Shown here piece by piece: positions 42,555-55,999 of a DNA stretch of 64,000 nt. The notes beneath the pieces are model-generated. The model was not told the DNA's origin. It ran no database searches and saw only the letters and a list, made by a program, of their open reading frames with translations. A program made the translations under genes and the position numbers. Every line of letters starts with the position of its first letter. Positions within the stretch are counted from its first letter, which is position 1. Origin of the DNA: Ambrosia x helenae (taxonomy: Eukaryota > Streptophyta > Magnoliopsida > Asterales > Asteraceae); NCBI GenBank assembly GCA_030844895.1, contig CM061231.1, positions 150,016,165 through 150,080,164 on the forward strand, written 5' to 3'.

Positions 42555-45261
42555 TGTCACACCCTCAAAATCCACTTGCGGAGTTTTACCGCGAGGCGCA
42601 TGACAAACCAGGATCCAAACCAACGATCACAATAAACAAGTCTAAATGAATATAAATGCAATTTCAAAACATAGTTTAAAAATCCCGTTTACAGCGGAAG
42701 CTTATTCAAAAACAATATTTCAATAATGAAACAATAGTTCAACGTTCAAAAGACCATGCAACCCTAGTAAGACGCCGTGCAGACGCGTGCGCCCTAGTCC
42801 AGTCGTGCTACCTTAGCGACCTGAGAAAACATGTAAAAGTTTACGTCAGCACAAAAATGCTGGTGAGTTTACAGGTTTTGTATCCAAGTACCAAGTCCAC
42901 CTGTCCATACTATAATAATCGAAAACCAGTATACGCTAGCTAGGCGTACGTTTTGTTACTACCACGATTGGAAAACCATTACTAACTCGAATACCAAAAG
43001 TATGCCCGATGTATGTTCCAGTTGTTCCTGTTGTTCCTGTTTGAGACAATATGCACCCGCCGACCCTCCAAGTCGACGAGCGGGGTTGGTCACTCCCAAT
43101 AGCGCTATTCACATTTCCCCGTTGTGCAAACCCGCACATTCATGGTTCCCCCCGGGACTTCCAAAGATCGTGTAGTACACAAGAGAAACCCATAGTATGA
43201 CAGTAGTTACCAAATATAGTTTTAACACATGTTTTCTCTCCCCGAAAGTATAAAACCAGTTTAAAAGAGGGGCCGTAAACTCACCTTAACGTGCAAGCAA
43301 AGAATCCGAACAGCAAGCAATATATGCTACCGACACCCTAATAACAGTGTCGCTCAGTGAGTATAGGCGTAATATTATTACCCATATAACTCGTTTGTCC
43401 AAGGCGTTTCAAATGTTCAAAAGTGTGTATGCGACGCCTAGTGATTCTACATGCAATAGTAAACCCTACGGACCCGTTGGTGAATACGTTGGTTACAATT
43501 AGTTTCTACATTCCGTATGTGTCTCAGACAAGTGTACTTCAGTTACATGTCAATTCCATACCACCTAAGACCTCAATTAATCACAGAAGCACATAATACA
43601 CAATCTGTGTTTTCAGGACAGATTGTGCGCCATCAAAACCAATTTATTTAAAATAGCAAATCAGTGAGTTAACCTCCCAAATTTTTACTGAATTTTCTTT
43701 GGGATTCACTCGACAATACCTATTTTTGTTTTGTCTTAATTCCAAACACAAAAATTATGAAAATTCGTACAACACAGCTATGTCCAGAAAATCTCCTCAA
43801 CAGGTCAGTTTAGTAGGAAAATTCTTAAAAATTGTGTATTCATCCAAACGAGATGAATCCACTTGGAAAAGCTCTATTTTTCCAGTATTGACCTACTGTA
43901 AAAATTTCATAACCTAACTCCTTGTAAATCTCAAGTTATGACCATTTAAAGTTAGCCCAATTTACAAATCCGAAAATCTGATATGACCCCTAATCAATTA
44001 AAATTCCAAAAACGACTCAAACGATGTCCAAATTCGATGGTTTTTGCCCATTATGAAAAGCTAAGACCTTGTACGTTACAATCATGCAAAGAATCGATCA
44101 AACCAATTATTTTCAAGCCACGAAACAGACCCTACAAGTCGACATTCAGAATCTGTCCAGATTCTAATCGTGCAATATTATCAATTATATCAAACCCTAG
44201 TTGCATATTATCAATCAATAACACCTAATAATCATCATACAACTTTCCTAATACCTATTCCCATCAGATCCTATTATCAAACATGTCAAGATCAAAGCTT
44301 TTAGGATCAAAACACCAATAACTTGCGCAACAAGCATCCTATGATGTTACTACGCGTTGATTAATAGGTTTAATCCGTTTAATCTTCAAAAAGACTCATG
44401 TTTTAATGTTTATTAAACCCATTCAGACCTGGACAAACTTGTTATATGATTTTTACAATAAAACATAAAGTAAAAAGCGTAAGAAATCATGAGTTATACC
44501 CTTAGCTCTTCAAATCAATCAATCGCGCGCCTTGGAGCCTCCCAATTGATGATCTTGAGCCTTAGCAGGAGTTTTTGGAGTGAAATATTCGTGTGGGGCA
44601 GTAAGGGGGCGATTAGGGTTGAGTTTAGGAGATACAAGAGGCTTAAGGTTGCTTAAATAGTAGTTTAAGGCGGTTTAACCACGTCAGCGTGTTCCGAACA
44701 CCCGTTCGGAATTGTGAACACCCGTTCGGAATTGTGAACACCCGTTCGGAATGGTTTAATCCGTTTTGAGCGGCCCAGTTTGTTGTATAGCCTGTTTTCT
44801 TTGATGTTTTCATTATTTTGGGTCATACCAAGCGTAACCCCATGTTTTAAGACCCCAACCAACCTCATGCTCCACTTTTAATAATTTTTATTAACGTGTT
44901 CGGTTTAGGTTCACATAATCACGTATGGTTTTCACATAAGTTTGTCAGATATCACCGAGACACATAAGTTTGTTATTCACCAACGTCCGAGGTTCACTAA
45001 TCATGAAATCACATGTTAACTCACACAAGGAGTCAGAACCCGACCCACACAAGGAGTCAAAGCATCTCATAACCCGAGATGTAAAAGTAGTCCCAAACCG
45101 GACTAGAAAACGTTTTGTAAGTTATCTCAAACCCGAGATAATGCTCGTATGTCCTATCTAGCTATCTAGATAACCCTCGTTAAGTATAATATACTTGTGA
45201 CTCGCTAAGGTAGACTTTAAATCTAGACCACGTTGTTAACCAGAATTTGCCGGGTGTCACA
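42555..45261 (-). repeat. Gypsy 3' LTR
   Basis: A 2,707-bp LTR. It contains a triple tandem repeat of 'gaacacccgttcggaatt' at about 44695-44752 and ends GGGTGTCACA. The likely polypurine tract is the GGGGATGA read on the minus strand just inside (45262-45270). The short frames in it are present in both LTRs and are not genes. Confidence 0.95.
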
Positions 45262-45379
45262 TCATCCCCACGTTAAAAGAATTTTCGTCCCGAAAATTGC
45301 ACAAGTACCAAAAGAACAAAAGAAATAACGAAGGGAACAAACAAAAGATAGAAACCAAGAGAGAGATTTACCCGAGTTG

Positions 45380-48300
45380 TCACATCATCCCCACGTTAAA
45401 AGGAATCTCGCCTCGAGATTCATTCAGCTGCAGAAGAGACATATCTCGACTCGAACGCTCCTTAGGAAAGAGATGAGGATACTTAGACTTCATCTGATCC
45501 TCCCGTTCCCACGTATATTCCGGTCCCCGGTTCGAGTTCCACCGAACCTTAACGATACGAATCTTGCTGTGACGCAGGCTACGAATCTTGTAATCAAGGA
45601 TCTCCACAGGTTCTTCCACAATCCGAAGACGATCATCAACCTTGATCTCTTCTAGTGGAACGATGAGAGACTCGTCAGCCAGACACTTCTTCAAGTTTGA
45701 CACGTGAAAGACGTTATGTACGTTACTGAGATCCGTCGGTAGATCAAGTCGATATGCCACCGGCCCAATCCGTTCCAGGATCGTAAATGGGCCGACATAC
45801 CGCGGGTTGAGTTTGCCACGCTTCCCAAAGCGTATGACGCCTTTCCACGGTGAGACTTTTAGAAGTACCTTGTCATTGACTTGGAATTCCAGTGGTTTGC
45901 GACGCTGATCAGCATAGCTCTTTTGCCGGTCCCGTGCCGCCGCCAACCGATTTCGAATCTGTACGATCTTTTCCGAAGTTTCGTACACTAGCTCAGGCCC
46001 AGTGAGTTGACTCTCACCCACTTCAGCCCAACAAAGAGGAGAACGGCATTTCCGTCCGTACAGTGCTTCGAACGGAGCAGCCTTGATGCTCGTGTGATAA
46101 CTGTTATTATACGAGAATTCTACTAATGGCAGATGAGCTTCCCAACCCTTGCCAAAATCGATCACACATGCCCGCAGCATGTCTTCTAAAGTTTGAATCG
46201 TGCGCTCACTCTGACCGTCAGTCTGTGGATGGTAAGCCGTACTCATGTCTAGTTGGGTACCCAAAGCCTTGTGCAAGGACTTCCAGAAGTGCGAAGTAAA
46301 ATGGGAGTCACGATCCGAGATAATAGAAACTGGTACCCCGTGCTTAGAAACAACTTCCTTCAAGTAAAGACGAGCCAAACGATCCATGGTGTCGGTCTCC
46401 TTAATAGCAAGAAAATGAGCTGATTTCGTCAACCGATCGACAATCACCCATATCTTGTCGTTCCCGCTTGGTGATTTTGGAAGTTGTGTGACAAAATCCA
46501 TAGTAATCCGTTCCCATTTCCATTCCGGAATTTCAGGTTGTTGCAAGAGACCCGACGGTTTCTGGTATTCCACCTTGACCTTAGCACAGGTCAAGCATTT
46601 GCTCACGTATGAGGCTATGTCCGACCTCATGTTTGGCCACCAGTAAAGCACCTTCAGATCTTGGTACATCTTATCCGAACCAGGATGAATAGAATACCGG
46701 GACTTATGAGCCTCATCAAGGACAAGCTCCCGTAGTCCCCCGAATAAAGGAACCCATATACGTTCTGCGAAATAGTGCAGGCCATCAGGCCTTCGCTCTA
46801 GGTGCTTGTCGGCACCGTGCATAGTTTCAGCTTTAAGGTTTTCCTCCTTCAAAGCTTCTAGCTGGGCAGAACGGAGTTGATCAGGTAGCGACGAATGGAT
46901 GGTGAGCTGCAACGCCCGAACACGACGAGGTTTAGTTGATTCCTTCCTGCTCAAGGCGTCTGCTACAACATTCGCCTTGCCAGGATGGTACTTGATAGCA
47001 CAATCATAGTCGTTCAAAAGTTCAATCCAGCGACGCTGCCGTATGTTCAAGTGTTTGTTGTCGAAAATGTGTTGGAGACTCTTGTGATCGGTGTAGATGG
47101 TGCATTTGGTACCGTACAAGTAATGTCTCCAAATTTTCAACGCGAATATCACGGCACCCAACTCCAAGTCATGGGTGGTGTAGTTCTTCTCGTGCACCTT
47201 AAGTTGACGAGAAGCATACGCGATCACTTTCTCGCGTTGCATCAATACGCAACCAAGACCATGAATAGAAGCATCACAGTAGACAACGAAATCATCAGGA
47301 CCCTCAGGTAATGACAAAATAGGAGCAGAACACAGTTTAGACTTCAGTTCTTCAAACGCTGACTCTTGTGGTTCACCCCAGTCGAATTTCCTGTCCTTCT
47401 GCGTGAGAGTGGTGAGGGGTTAAGCAATCTTCGAGAACCCCTGAATGCAACGACGATAGTAGCCCGCAAGGCCTAGGAATTGCCGCACCTCAGTTGGCGT
47501 TTTAGGTGCTCCCCAGTCCTTGATCGCTTCGATCTTAGCTGGATCGACATGAATCCCTAGTTCATTAACCACATGTCCTAGGAACTGAACTTCGCGTAAC
47601 CAAAAGTCACACTTTGAGAACTTAGCGTAAAGTTGTTCCCGTCGCAAGAGTTCCAAAACCAAACGTAGGTGTTCCTCGTGTTCGGTCTTGTTCTTAGAGT
47701 AGATCAGAATGTCATCAATAAACACGATGACGAACTTGTCAAGATATGGTTTGCAAACGCGGTTCATCAAATCCATGAAAACCGCCGGTGCGTTCGTGAG
47801 ACCGAAAGGCATGACCAAGAATTCGAAATGGCCATAACGTGTACGAAAGGCAGTCTTTGCAACGTCAGCTTCCCTTACCCGCAACTGGTGATAACCGGAC
47901 CTCAAGTAAATCTTGGAATAATAACTAGAACCCTGGAGCTGGTCGAATAGATCATCAATACGCGGAAGAGGATAACGGTTCTTAACGGTCAATTTGTTCA
48001 GTTCTCTGTAGTCCACACACAATCGGAAACTTCCATCCTTCTTCTTAACAAATAGAATCGGGGCTCCCCAAGGGGAAGAACTTGGTCTGATGAAACCCTT
48101 GTCCAAGAGTTCCTGTAACTGACTAGATAATTCCTGCATCTCGGGAGGTGCAAGACGGTAGGGGGCCCGAGCAATAGGAGCAGCCCCTGGTACAAGATCA
48201 ATACCGAACTCGACTTGACGATGGAGAGGAAGACCAGATAAATCATCGGGAAAAACATCAGGAAACTCGCGTACAACTGGAATATCGTCGATCTTCTTCT

Positions 48301-49588
48301 CATCACCAGAGGAAACAGATAACAGTGCCAAAACGGCTGGATAACCCTTTCGAAGACACTTAAGGGCTTTCATGCTAGAGATGATGTTTAGCGGAACACC
48401 ACCCTTGATACCGTACACAGAAAGGAATTCTCCATCAGGGAGAGGAATCCGAATAACCTTGTCATAACAGACAATCTCCGCGCGATACAAAGACAACCAA
48501 TCCATACCTACCACCACGTCGAAACTACCCAAAGGTGCCGGCATAAGATCGATGGGGAACGATAAACCCGACAACTCTAATTGGCACTCCCGAAGGACAC
48601 TAGTAGCTTCAATCTTTTTACCGTCAGCCAACTCAATAATATACTTAGTCTCTAATGGTACGGGTACTACATCTAACAGTCGACTAATCTCCATGGATAC
48701 AAAACTCTTGTCGGCACCGGAATCAAATAACACACTAACAGAACGATTATTGAGAAGGAACGTACCGGTGACTGTGTCAGGGTCCTGTCTAGCCTCAGCG
48801 GCTCCAATGACGAAGGCGCGTGCATTCCTGCCACCGCCCCCGTTGTTCCCATTTCCGTTGTTCCCGCCCTGCTTCAGTTTTGGGCAATCCTTCTTGTAAT
48901 GACCGGTCTCACCACAATTGTAACATCCTTGTCTTCCCGTAGTCCCTTGAGTAGTCGGAGCTGAGTTAGTAGTCGGAGCCTGGGTCGATGGAAGTGTAAC
49001 CCGACAATCTTTAGCATAATGCCCTGTTCGCTGGCAGCGATGACAACGGTTACTGTCGCAGTTCCCTTGATGATGACGTCCACACTTGTTACATTTGGGC
49101 AGTTTCCCCGCATAACCACCCTGTTTGTTACCCGAAGAAGAAGAAGAACCCCCATTATCAAACCTCTTACCCTGCTGTGTTGGCCCAGATCCTTTCCCGT
49201 CATTTTCCCACTTGCGCTTGTTGTTCTCTGGGGCCTTAACAGTCGAACCCTTAGCAGGCAAAATACCCTCATTCACCTTTAAGTTGGTCATCCTATGAGC
49301 CGATCGGACCACCTCTGCGTATGTAGGATGATTTCCCGCAGCTACCAACCCTGCGATTTCTGGCACCAACCCCGAGGTATAGTGCTCAATCCTCCTGTAT
49401 TCTGGCACATGCAAGTCAGGACACAGCACTGCCAACTCATTACGCCTTACCGTATACTTCTCAATCTCAGACCCAGTCATCTTGAGGTTCCACACCTCCA
49501 CGACTACCACCACCACGACCGCCACCACCACGCCCACCAGCGCGGCCACCTCCACGTCCTCCTTGCACTCCAGACATGATTCCGACAT
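45380..49588 (-). pseudogene. Gypsy gag-pol polyprotein (zinc knuckles, protease, RT, RNase H, integrase, chromodomain-like)
   Basis: Start near 49578 in the Gly/Arg-rich gag N-terminus (frame MSGVQGGRGG), which hits a stop after about 36 codons. The main frame resumes with the gag C-terminal part and three CCHC-like knuckles (CNKCGRHHQGNC, CHRCQRTGHYAKDC, CYNCGETGHYKKDC, about 49100-48880). Then come protease LFDSGADKSF (about 48710), RT (48000-47600) with FIDD, RNase H from 47317, integrase with an HHCC finger and D-D-E core (46700-46000), and a chromodomain-like tail (45530-45400). Defects: the capsid domain is deleted; the first RT catalytic Asp is Tyr (SKIYLRSGYHQ where SKIDLRSGYHQ is usual, about 47910); there is an in-frame TAA at 47420-47422. 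Confidence 0.92.
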
Positions 49589-50112
49589 GAAGGACGAGAA
49601 AATTTAGTTTCACAGCTAATGGTAACCACTAGCGTTCGCAAGGTCAAAGCTAGATCCAATCCAGGACTATCCCTTCAAACCCAGAGCTCACTAGGGCTTT
49701 CATGCATTTCGGTTTATGATTTTGTGTGCACCCAAAATGATAAACCGCTCTACATGGTCCTCCAAGTGTTCTCCTAGTTCAAAGTTCAAATCACCGAACA
49801 TAGACTCTTAGCTACACACCGTAATACTACGGTAGTTCATGGCAAGTGTTTCTATTGGAGTATGAAAGGGAGATGTCCGAGCCTTGGACAAATCTCAAGA
49901 GTATACGATTTACCCCAATATACCGCACTACCTAGAAAGCAAGTAACTCGACCTAGGATAGAACGGATGATGTAACATAGAAAGGTCAGATGATTTAGAG
50001 ACACCCCGACAGCCCATACGTAATCCATCAAAATGTTTAGTACTATGTGATCGTCTAGTGTGTGCGACTCGGCTATAGACTAGACTCTACATGCAGTCCT
50101 AGTTCACTATAA
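49589..50112 (-). other. Gypsy 5' leader
   Basis: Untranslated region between the primer-binding site and gag, with no long frame. Confidence 0.7.
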
Positions 50113-50130
50113 CCATTGGCTCTGATACCA
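50113..50130 (-). promoter_or_regulatory. Gypsy primer-binding site (tRNA-Met)
   Basis: The minus strand reads TGGTATCAGAGCCAATGG, three bases inside the 5' LTR end. It is complementary to initiator tRNA-Met over at least 12 bases. Confidence 0.92.
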
Positions 50131-50133
50131 ATC

Positions 50134-52838
50134 TGTCACACCCTCAAAATCCACTTGCGGAGTTTTACCGCGAGGCGCATGACAAACCAGGATCCAAACC
50201 AACGATCACAATAAACAAGTCTAAATGAATATAAATGCAATTTCAAAACATAGTTTAAAAATCCCGTTTACAGCGGAAGCTTATTCAAAAACAATATTTC
50301 AATAATGAAACAATAGTTCAACGTTCAAAAGACCATGCAACCCTAGTAAGACGCCGTGCAGACGCGTGCGCCCTAGTCCAGTCGTGCTACCTTAGCGACC
50401 TGAGAAAACATGTAAAAGTTTACGTCAGCACAAAAATGCTGGTGAGTTTACAGGTTTTGTATCCAAGTACCAAGTCCACCTGTCCATACTATAATAATCG
50501 AAAACCAGTATACGCTAGCTAGGCGTACGTTTTGTTACTACCACGATTGGAAAACCATTACTAACTCGAATACCAAAAGTATGCCCGATGTATGTTCCAG
50601 TTGTTCCTGTTGTTCCTGTTTGAGACAATATGCACCCGCCGACCCTCCAAGTCGACGAGCGGGGTTGGTCACTCCCAATAGCGCTATTCACATTTCCCCG
50701 TTGTGCAAACCCGCACATTCATGGTTCCCCCCGGGACTTCCAAAGATCGTGTAGTACACAAGAGAAACCCATAGTATGACAGTAGTTACCAAATATAGTT
50801 TTAACACATGTTTTCTCCCCCGAAAGTATAAAACCAGTTTAAAAGAGGGGCCGTAAACTCACCTTAACGTGCAAGCAAAGAATCCGAACAGCAAGCAATA
50901 TATGCTACCGACACCCTAATAACAGTGTCGCTCAGTGAGTATAGGCGTAATATTATTACCCATATAACTCGTTTGTCCAAGGCGTTTCAAATGTTCAAAA
51001 GTGTGTATGCGACGCCTAGTGATTCTACATGCAATAGTAAACCCTACGGACCCGTTGGTGAATACGTTGGTTACAATTAGTTTCTACATTCCGTATGTGT
51101 CTCAGACAAGTGTACTTCAGTTACATGTCAATTCCATACCACCTAAGACCTCAATTAATCACAGAAGCACATAATACACAATCTGTGTTTTCAGGACAGA
51201 TTGTGCGCCATCAAAACCAATTTATTTAAAATAGCAAATCAGTGAGTTAACCTCCCAAATTTTTACTGAATTTTCTTTGGGATTCACTCGACAATACCTA
51301 TTTTTGTTTTGTCTTAATTCCAAACACAAAAATTATGAAAATTCGTACAACACAGCTATGTCCAGAAAATCTCCTCAACAGGTCAGTTTAGTAGGAAAAT
51401 TCTTAAAAATTGTGTATTCATCCAAACGAGATGAATCCACTTGGAAAAGCTCTATTTTTCCAGTATTGACCTACTGTAAAAATTTCATAACCTAACTCCT
51501 TGTAAATCTCAAGTTATGACCATTTAAAGTTAGCCCAATTTACAAATCCGAAAATCTGATATGACCCTAATCAATTAAAATTCCAAAAACGACTCAAACG
51601 ATGTCCAAATTCGATGGTTTTGCCCATTATGAAAAGCTAAGACCTTGTACGTTACAATCATGCAAAGAATCGATCAAACCAATTATTTTCAAGCCACGAA
51701 ACAGACCCTACAAGTCGACATTCAGAATCTGTCCAGATTCTAATCGTGCAATATTATCAATTATATCAAACCCTAGTTGCATATTATCAATCAATAACAC
51801 CTAATAATCATCATACAACTTTCCTAATACCTATTCCCATCAGATCCTATTATCAAACATGTCAAGATCAAAGCTTTTAGGATCAAAACACCAATAACTT
51901 GCGCAACAAGCATCCTATGATGTTACTACGCGTTGATTAATAGGTTTAATCCGTTTAATCTTCAAAAAGACTCATGTTTTAATGTTTATTAAACCCATTC
52001 AGACCTGGACAAACTTGTTATATGATTTTTACAATAAAACATAAAGTAAAAAGCGTAAGAAATCATGAGTTATACCCTTAGCTCTTCAAATCAATCAATC
52101 GCGCGCCTTGGAGCCTCCCAATTGATGATCTTGAGCCTTAGCAGGAGTTTTTGGAGTGAAATATTCGTGTGGGGCAGTAAGGGGGCGATTAGGGTTGAGT
52201 TTAGGAGATACAAGAGGCTTAAGGTTGCTTAAATAGTAGTTTAAGGCGGTTTAACCACGTCAGCGTGTTCCGAACACCCGTTCGGAATTGTGAACACCCG
52301 TTCGGAATTGTGAACACCCGTTCGGAATGGTTTAATCCGTTTTGAGCGGCCCAGTTTGTTGTATAGCCTGTTTTCTTTGATGTTTTCATTATTTTGGGTC
52401 ATACCAAGCGTAACCCCATGTTTTAAGACCCCAACCAACCTCATGCTCCACTTTTAATAATTTTTATTAACGTGTTCGGTTTAGGTTCACATAATCACGT
52501 ATGGTTTTCACATAAGTTTGTCAGATATCACCGAGACACATAAGTTTGTTATTCACCAACGTCCGAGGTTCACTAATCATGAAATCACATGTTAACTCAC
52601 ACAAGGAGTCAGAACCCGACCCACACAAGGAGTCAAAGCATCTCATAACCCGAGATGTGAAAGTAGTCCCAAACCGGACTAGAAAACGTTTTGTAAGTTA
52701 TCTCAAACCCGAGATAATGCTCGTATGTCCTATCTAGCTATCTAGATAACCCTCGTTAAGTATAATATACTCGTGACTCGCTAAGGTAGACTTTAAATCT
52801 AGACCACGTTGTTAACCAGAATTTGCCGGGGTGTCACA
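50134..52838 (-). repeat. Gypsy 5' LTR
   Basis: A 2,705-bp LTR, nearly identical to 42555-45261. Confidence 0.95.
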
Positions 52839-52843
52839 ATTAT

Positions 52844-53200
52844 GCACACGATTTACCGGGTAGTGTTGTTTTCACATATGGACTAGACTTACCATGACAC
52901 TAGAATTGTATAAGCTTTTATACTCATGATACAATTTTCAAAACTATGTAATTCTCACCAACTTTTGTTGACCCAAAATATTTTCAAACTTAACATGTTT
53001 CAGGTTATAGCTTTGCTTGAAGATTAGAGTTAATGCTTGAAGATGTGTATTTAGTATTTCTCATTTGATGTACAATTTCTTTTAGAACAATGTATGTAAT
53101 TTATTTAATTAATTATTGAAACTTATTATTTACCATGAGCTACTGAACAATCATCAATACGTGACATCCCGATGTTTCCGCTATCGGTTGGGGTGTTACA
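52844..53200 (+). repeat. Old Gypsy-type LTR remnant 2, right part
   Basis: It continues from 42554 across the young Gypsy insertion and ends GGGGTGTTACA at 53200 like remnant 1. Confidence 0.55.
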
Positions 53201-53325
53201 TGGATGAAGATACTTACAAGATTTGTGTTTCAAAGATGCCACAACGCTTTGGGTATTGCTTCCAATGCGGTTTGATATCAAAAAGCATGAGAAAGTGTTT
53301 TAAGATTTTCAGAGAAAAATCATGA
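53201..53325 (+). pseudogene. Possible zinc-knuckle fragment of a retroelement
   Basis: The plus-strand frame has CFQCGLISKSMRKC, reminiscent of a CCHC knuckle of LINE ORF1 or a retroelement gag, but the His is missing. It lies directly after an LTR end. Short and uncertain. Confidence 0.3.
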
Positions 53326-54699
53326 GATTATCAACAAAAGTTGAACAATAGTGAATAAGATATATGAAGATATTTGTATTTACTTACCAGATTAAAGATC
53401 ATTTAGAGTGTTCATTCCCTTAATCATTGCAGAATAAGAGATAGAAATGTGATGTTAGTAACTAATATATGAGGGAAGTGAGAAAAGTGAAATGTTGTCA
53501 TCTATATTTATTTACTATTTTCCTTAGGGCATGAAGAGTCGAGGGTTAGCATTAGTAAGGAAGAAGGTTTTAATGGTTGTGATTTCATATTTATTTGAAA
53601 TTTAATTATACATATAACTTAAAAAGTTTGTACAATGTGCATTATCATTTATAATTACTTAAGAACAATTAATCTTATGTAAAATGATTATTCTCTCCAT
53701 TTCATCTAATTTAATACTCATGTAGAAAGATCATTTTGACCCTTTACTAACTTCACAAATTGTTGTACCATAAGCATAGAATGTTATAATTACTTAATTT
53801 TTGTTAGAATCCTTCCTTCATGCTTTATAATATAGTATAGATGAATCATAATAGGAATGGGTTATAAAAGCTTCTACTCACATTTTTTAGCGTGTGTAGC
53901 GATTTAATTATACTGCTTCAAATAAAGAAAAAAAATAAGAGATTGAGTGTGATGTGGTTAGTTATGATTGTGTTATAAAATCAATTAAAATTTATTTGTG
54001 TGCTAACTCCCACCCTACGCCTGCTACGAATAAACCTATCACGCTCTCATCACACCCCACTAGGGTGGTGTTTCACACCCGAAGATCTGATATGGTAAGG
54101 AGACATTAAACCATTATACTCTTTCCAAAAGAGGTATGTTAAACCATTATACTCTTTCCAAAAGAGGTATGTGAGTCTAAAAGAGGTATAGAGGGTTCTT
54201 CAAAAAGTCTTGTCAACGTTGGGAATAGCTTTACAAACTTCATGGAGAATTCTTTAGAAGTTTCTAAATCCTTGCCTGTAGATATTTATATGGAACTAGA
54301 AAATGTATATTCTAGAAAAAATGCATATTCTAGATCAGGGTCAAAACTAGGTGACCTTTTGCATGATGCACCTCAAATGTATATTCGAGTTTGTCTTGCG
54401 TAATTCACGAAAGTAACACTGTTTATATTACGAAATCTGGTGCTTTCTTTTAAGTCGTTTGAATCATTGATAAGGTGATTAGTGAAAGGATGGAATTAGT
54501 AATAAGGACAGCGCCGCACAAAAGGTTAAAAAACAACTTACCAAAAAACATAATGTAGTGGTAAGGTGTCTCTCATCTATCACGTGAAAACTTCAACTTC
54601 TACAATGTGTATATATTGATGTAGCTTAGGAGTATGTTACTTTACAATTACATGACTATAACTATTTTATATTTTAAAACAAAAGACCGAGTTAAAAAC
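53326..54699. other. Intergenic DNA with a small tandem duplication
   Basis: No gene. 54109-54141 is repeated at 54142-54174 ('taaaccattatactctttcc'). The rest is AT-rich and unassigned. Confidence 0.5.
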
Positions 54700-54702
54700 A
54701 AA

Positions 54703-55141
54703 ATTATTGGATTTAAATTATCTCAACCATCAGCTATCGGCCACCACCAGCCGTGACTTAAAAAATCACTATCGACAGGTTAAAATCTTTACCTATTTTC
54801 CCCCAGCGGTCTCATACTAACTAATAGTTAATTGACTTAATTTTTGCTGACTTGGACTACTACATAAGCAGTCAACGTCATCAAAACTTTGCCACGCAAG
54901 CAAGTCACGTCATCAAAACTTTGATTTTTTTTTGTTGTTGTCACATAAGCTGTTTAGGTCAACACAACTTTGACTTTTTGCCACATAAACAGTCTACGTC
55001 AGCAAAAACTAACTGGGTTAACTTTTAGTTAGTATGAAATCCCTGAGAATAGGTTAAAAGTTGGGTCCCGACAACAGTGATTTTTGAAGTTGAAACTGGT
55101 GACGATCAATAACTGATAGCTAAAATTATTTAAATCCAATA
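54703..55141. mobile_element. MITE with long imperfect inverted repeats
   Basis: It starts ATTGGATTTAAAT and ends ATTTAAATCCAAT. The outer ~100 bp of each side pair imperfectly (regions with 'aaaaatcact', 'ggttaaaa', 'cctatt'). The middle contains several 'acgtcatcaaaactttg' repeats. No transposase; the TSD is unclear. Confidence 0.65.
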
Positions 55142-55663
55142 TTTCTTTTAAAAAAATGTTTTGGATTACAAGACACAAACTAAGCATCATTTTGTATACT
55201 TTTTTTTTTTCTCTTAGAACAAGTGCAGAATTTTCAACGGCAGGTAGAAGATCTTTGTATGACAATTGCAAATTAATTTATTCGTTTGTTTACAATTAGT
55301 AAAAGAAATGGATGAGATGATTCTTATAAATTTATAATCAATCATCTATTCTTTGTAACAGTTGATTAATAATCACTAACATCTGTGAGATCATATTCAT
55401 TTCAAATAAAAATACAAATAAAAAATAAGAATATAGCATTTACTTGAGAGAGACAAGATATACATCAGAGGGCTAAATTCGGTAGGTGAAAAAAATTGAG
55501 CATTAATGTAAAACCGATTGTGACCGGTGCTTCTGATCAATAGCGGCATGTACAAGTGCAGATGAAGTGGATGAAAAGTTTAATGCCCAAATTGCACAAT
55601 GTTTTTTTTTTTTTGCTCAAGTTTATTTTTTAAGGGTTAATTTCTTATAGATATATTATATTA
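55142..55663. other. Unassigned intergenic DNA
   Basis: No gene or RNA seen. Confidence 0.4.
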
Positions 55664-55950
55664 TATAGGAATTGGATTTTAATAATTCAAATTTTGTTAT
55701 CGTTGACAGATAATAATTTGTACTTAAAATTTTTCATCAACAAGCTCAAATTTCAAAATATTTTCCTTCAATAAGTTTTTGTTAACTGAGAACTAACCCC
55801 AACATCCACTAAATGGGTTAATTCTTAGTTAACAAAAGCTCATTAGAGGAAAATAGTTTGAAAATTAGGACTGTTGGATTTCTTAAGTACAGATTATTAG
55901 TGGCCAACGTGGCAAAGTTCGGAATTATAAAATCTAATTCCTTATATTTT
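55664..55950. mobile_element. MITE with TATAGGAATT ends
   Basis: The left end TATAGGAATTGGATTTTAA and the right end (reverse complement TATAAGGAATTAGATTTTA) pair. The inverted repeat continues over about 130 bp per arm (e.g. 'ttttgttaact-ag-a-ttaaccc' in the middle). No coding capacity. Confidence 0.7.
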
Positions 55951-55999
55951 CTATTACCTATTTTAATGCAAGTAACTTATTAAATCCCTATTAAGTTAT

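Larger units (their letters stand above)
42555..52838 (-). mobile_element. Young Ty3/Gypsy chromovirus-type retrotransposon, gag-deleted
   Basis: The LTRs 42555-45261 (2,707 bp) and 50134-52838 (2,705 bp) start TGTCACACCC and end GGGTGTCACA. The 5-bp TSD attat is perfect (42550-42554, 52839-52843). By eye the LTRs differ by two substitutions and about four one- or two-base indels over 2.7 kb, so the insertion is very recent. Domain order protease, RT, RNase H, integrase and a chromodomain-like tail places it in the chromoviruses (Tekay/Del style). The internal region is only 4.9 kb because the gag capsid domain is missing. Confidence 0.95.

Noticed and set aside
42936..45161. Short frames repeated at 42936, 43699, 44665, 44970 and again at 50515-52737
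   Set aside because: They lie inside the two LTRs of the Gypsy element and are identical only because the LTRs are.
46455..49579. Plus-strand frames opposite the Gypsy pol (46455, 46985, 47669, 48552, 49019, 49295)
   Set aside because: Antisense shadows of conserved protease, RT and integrase coding.
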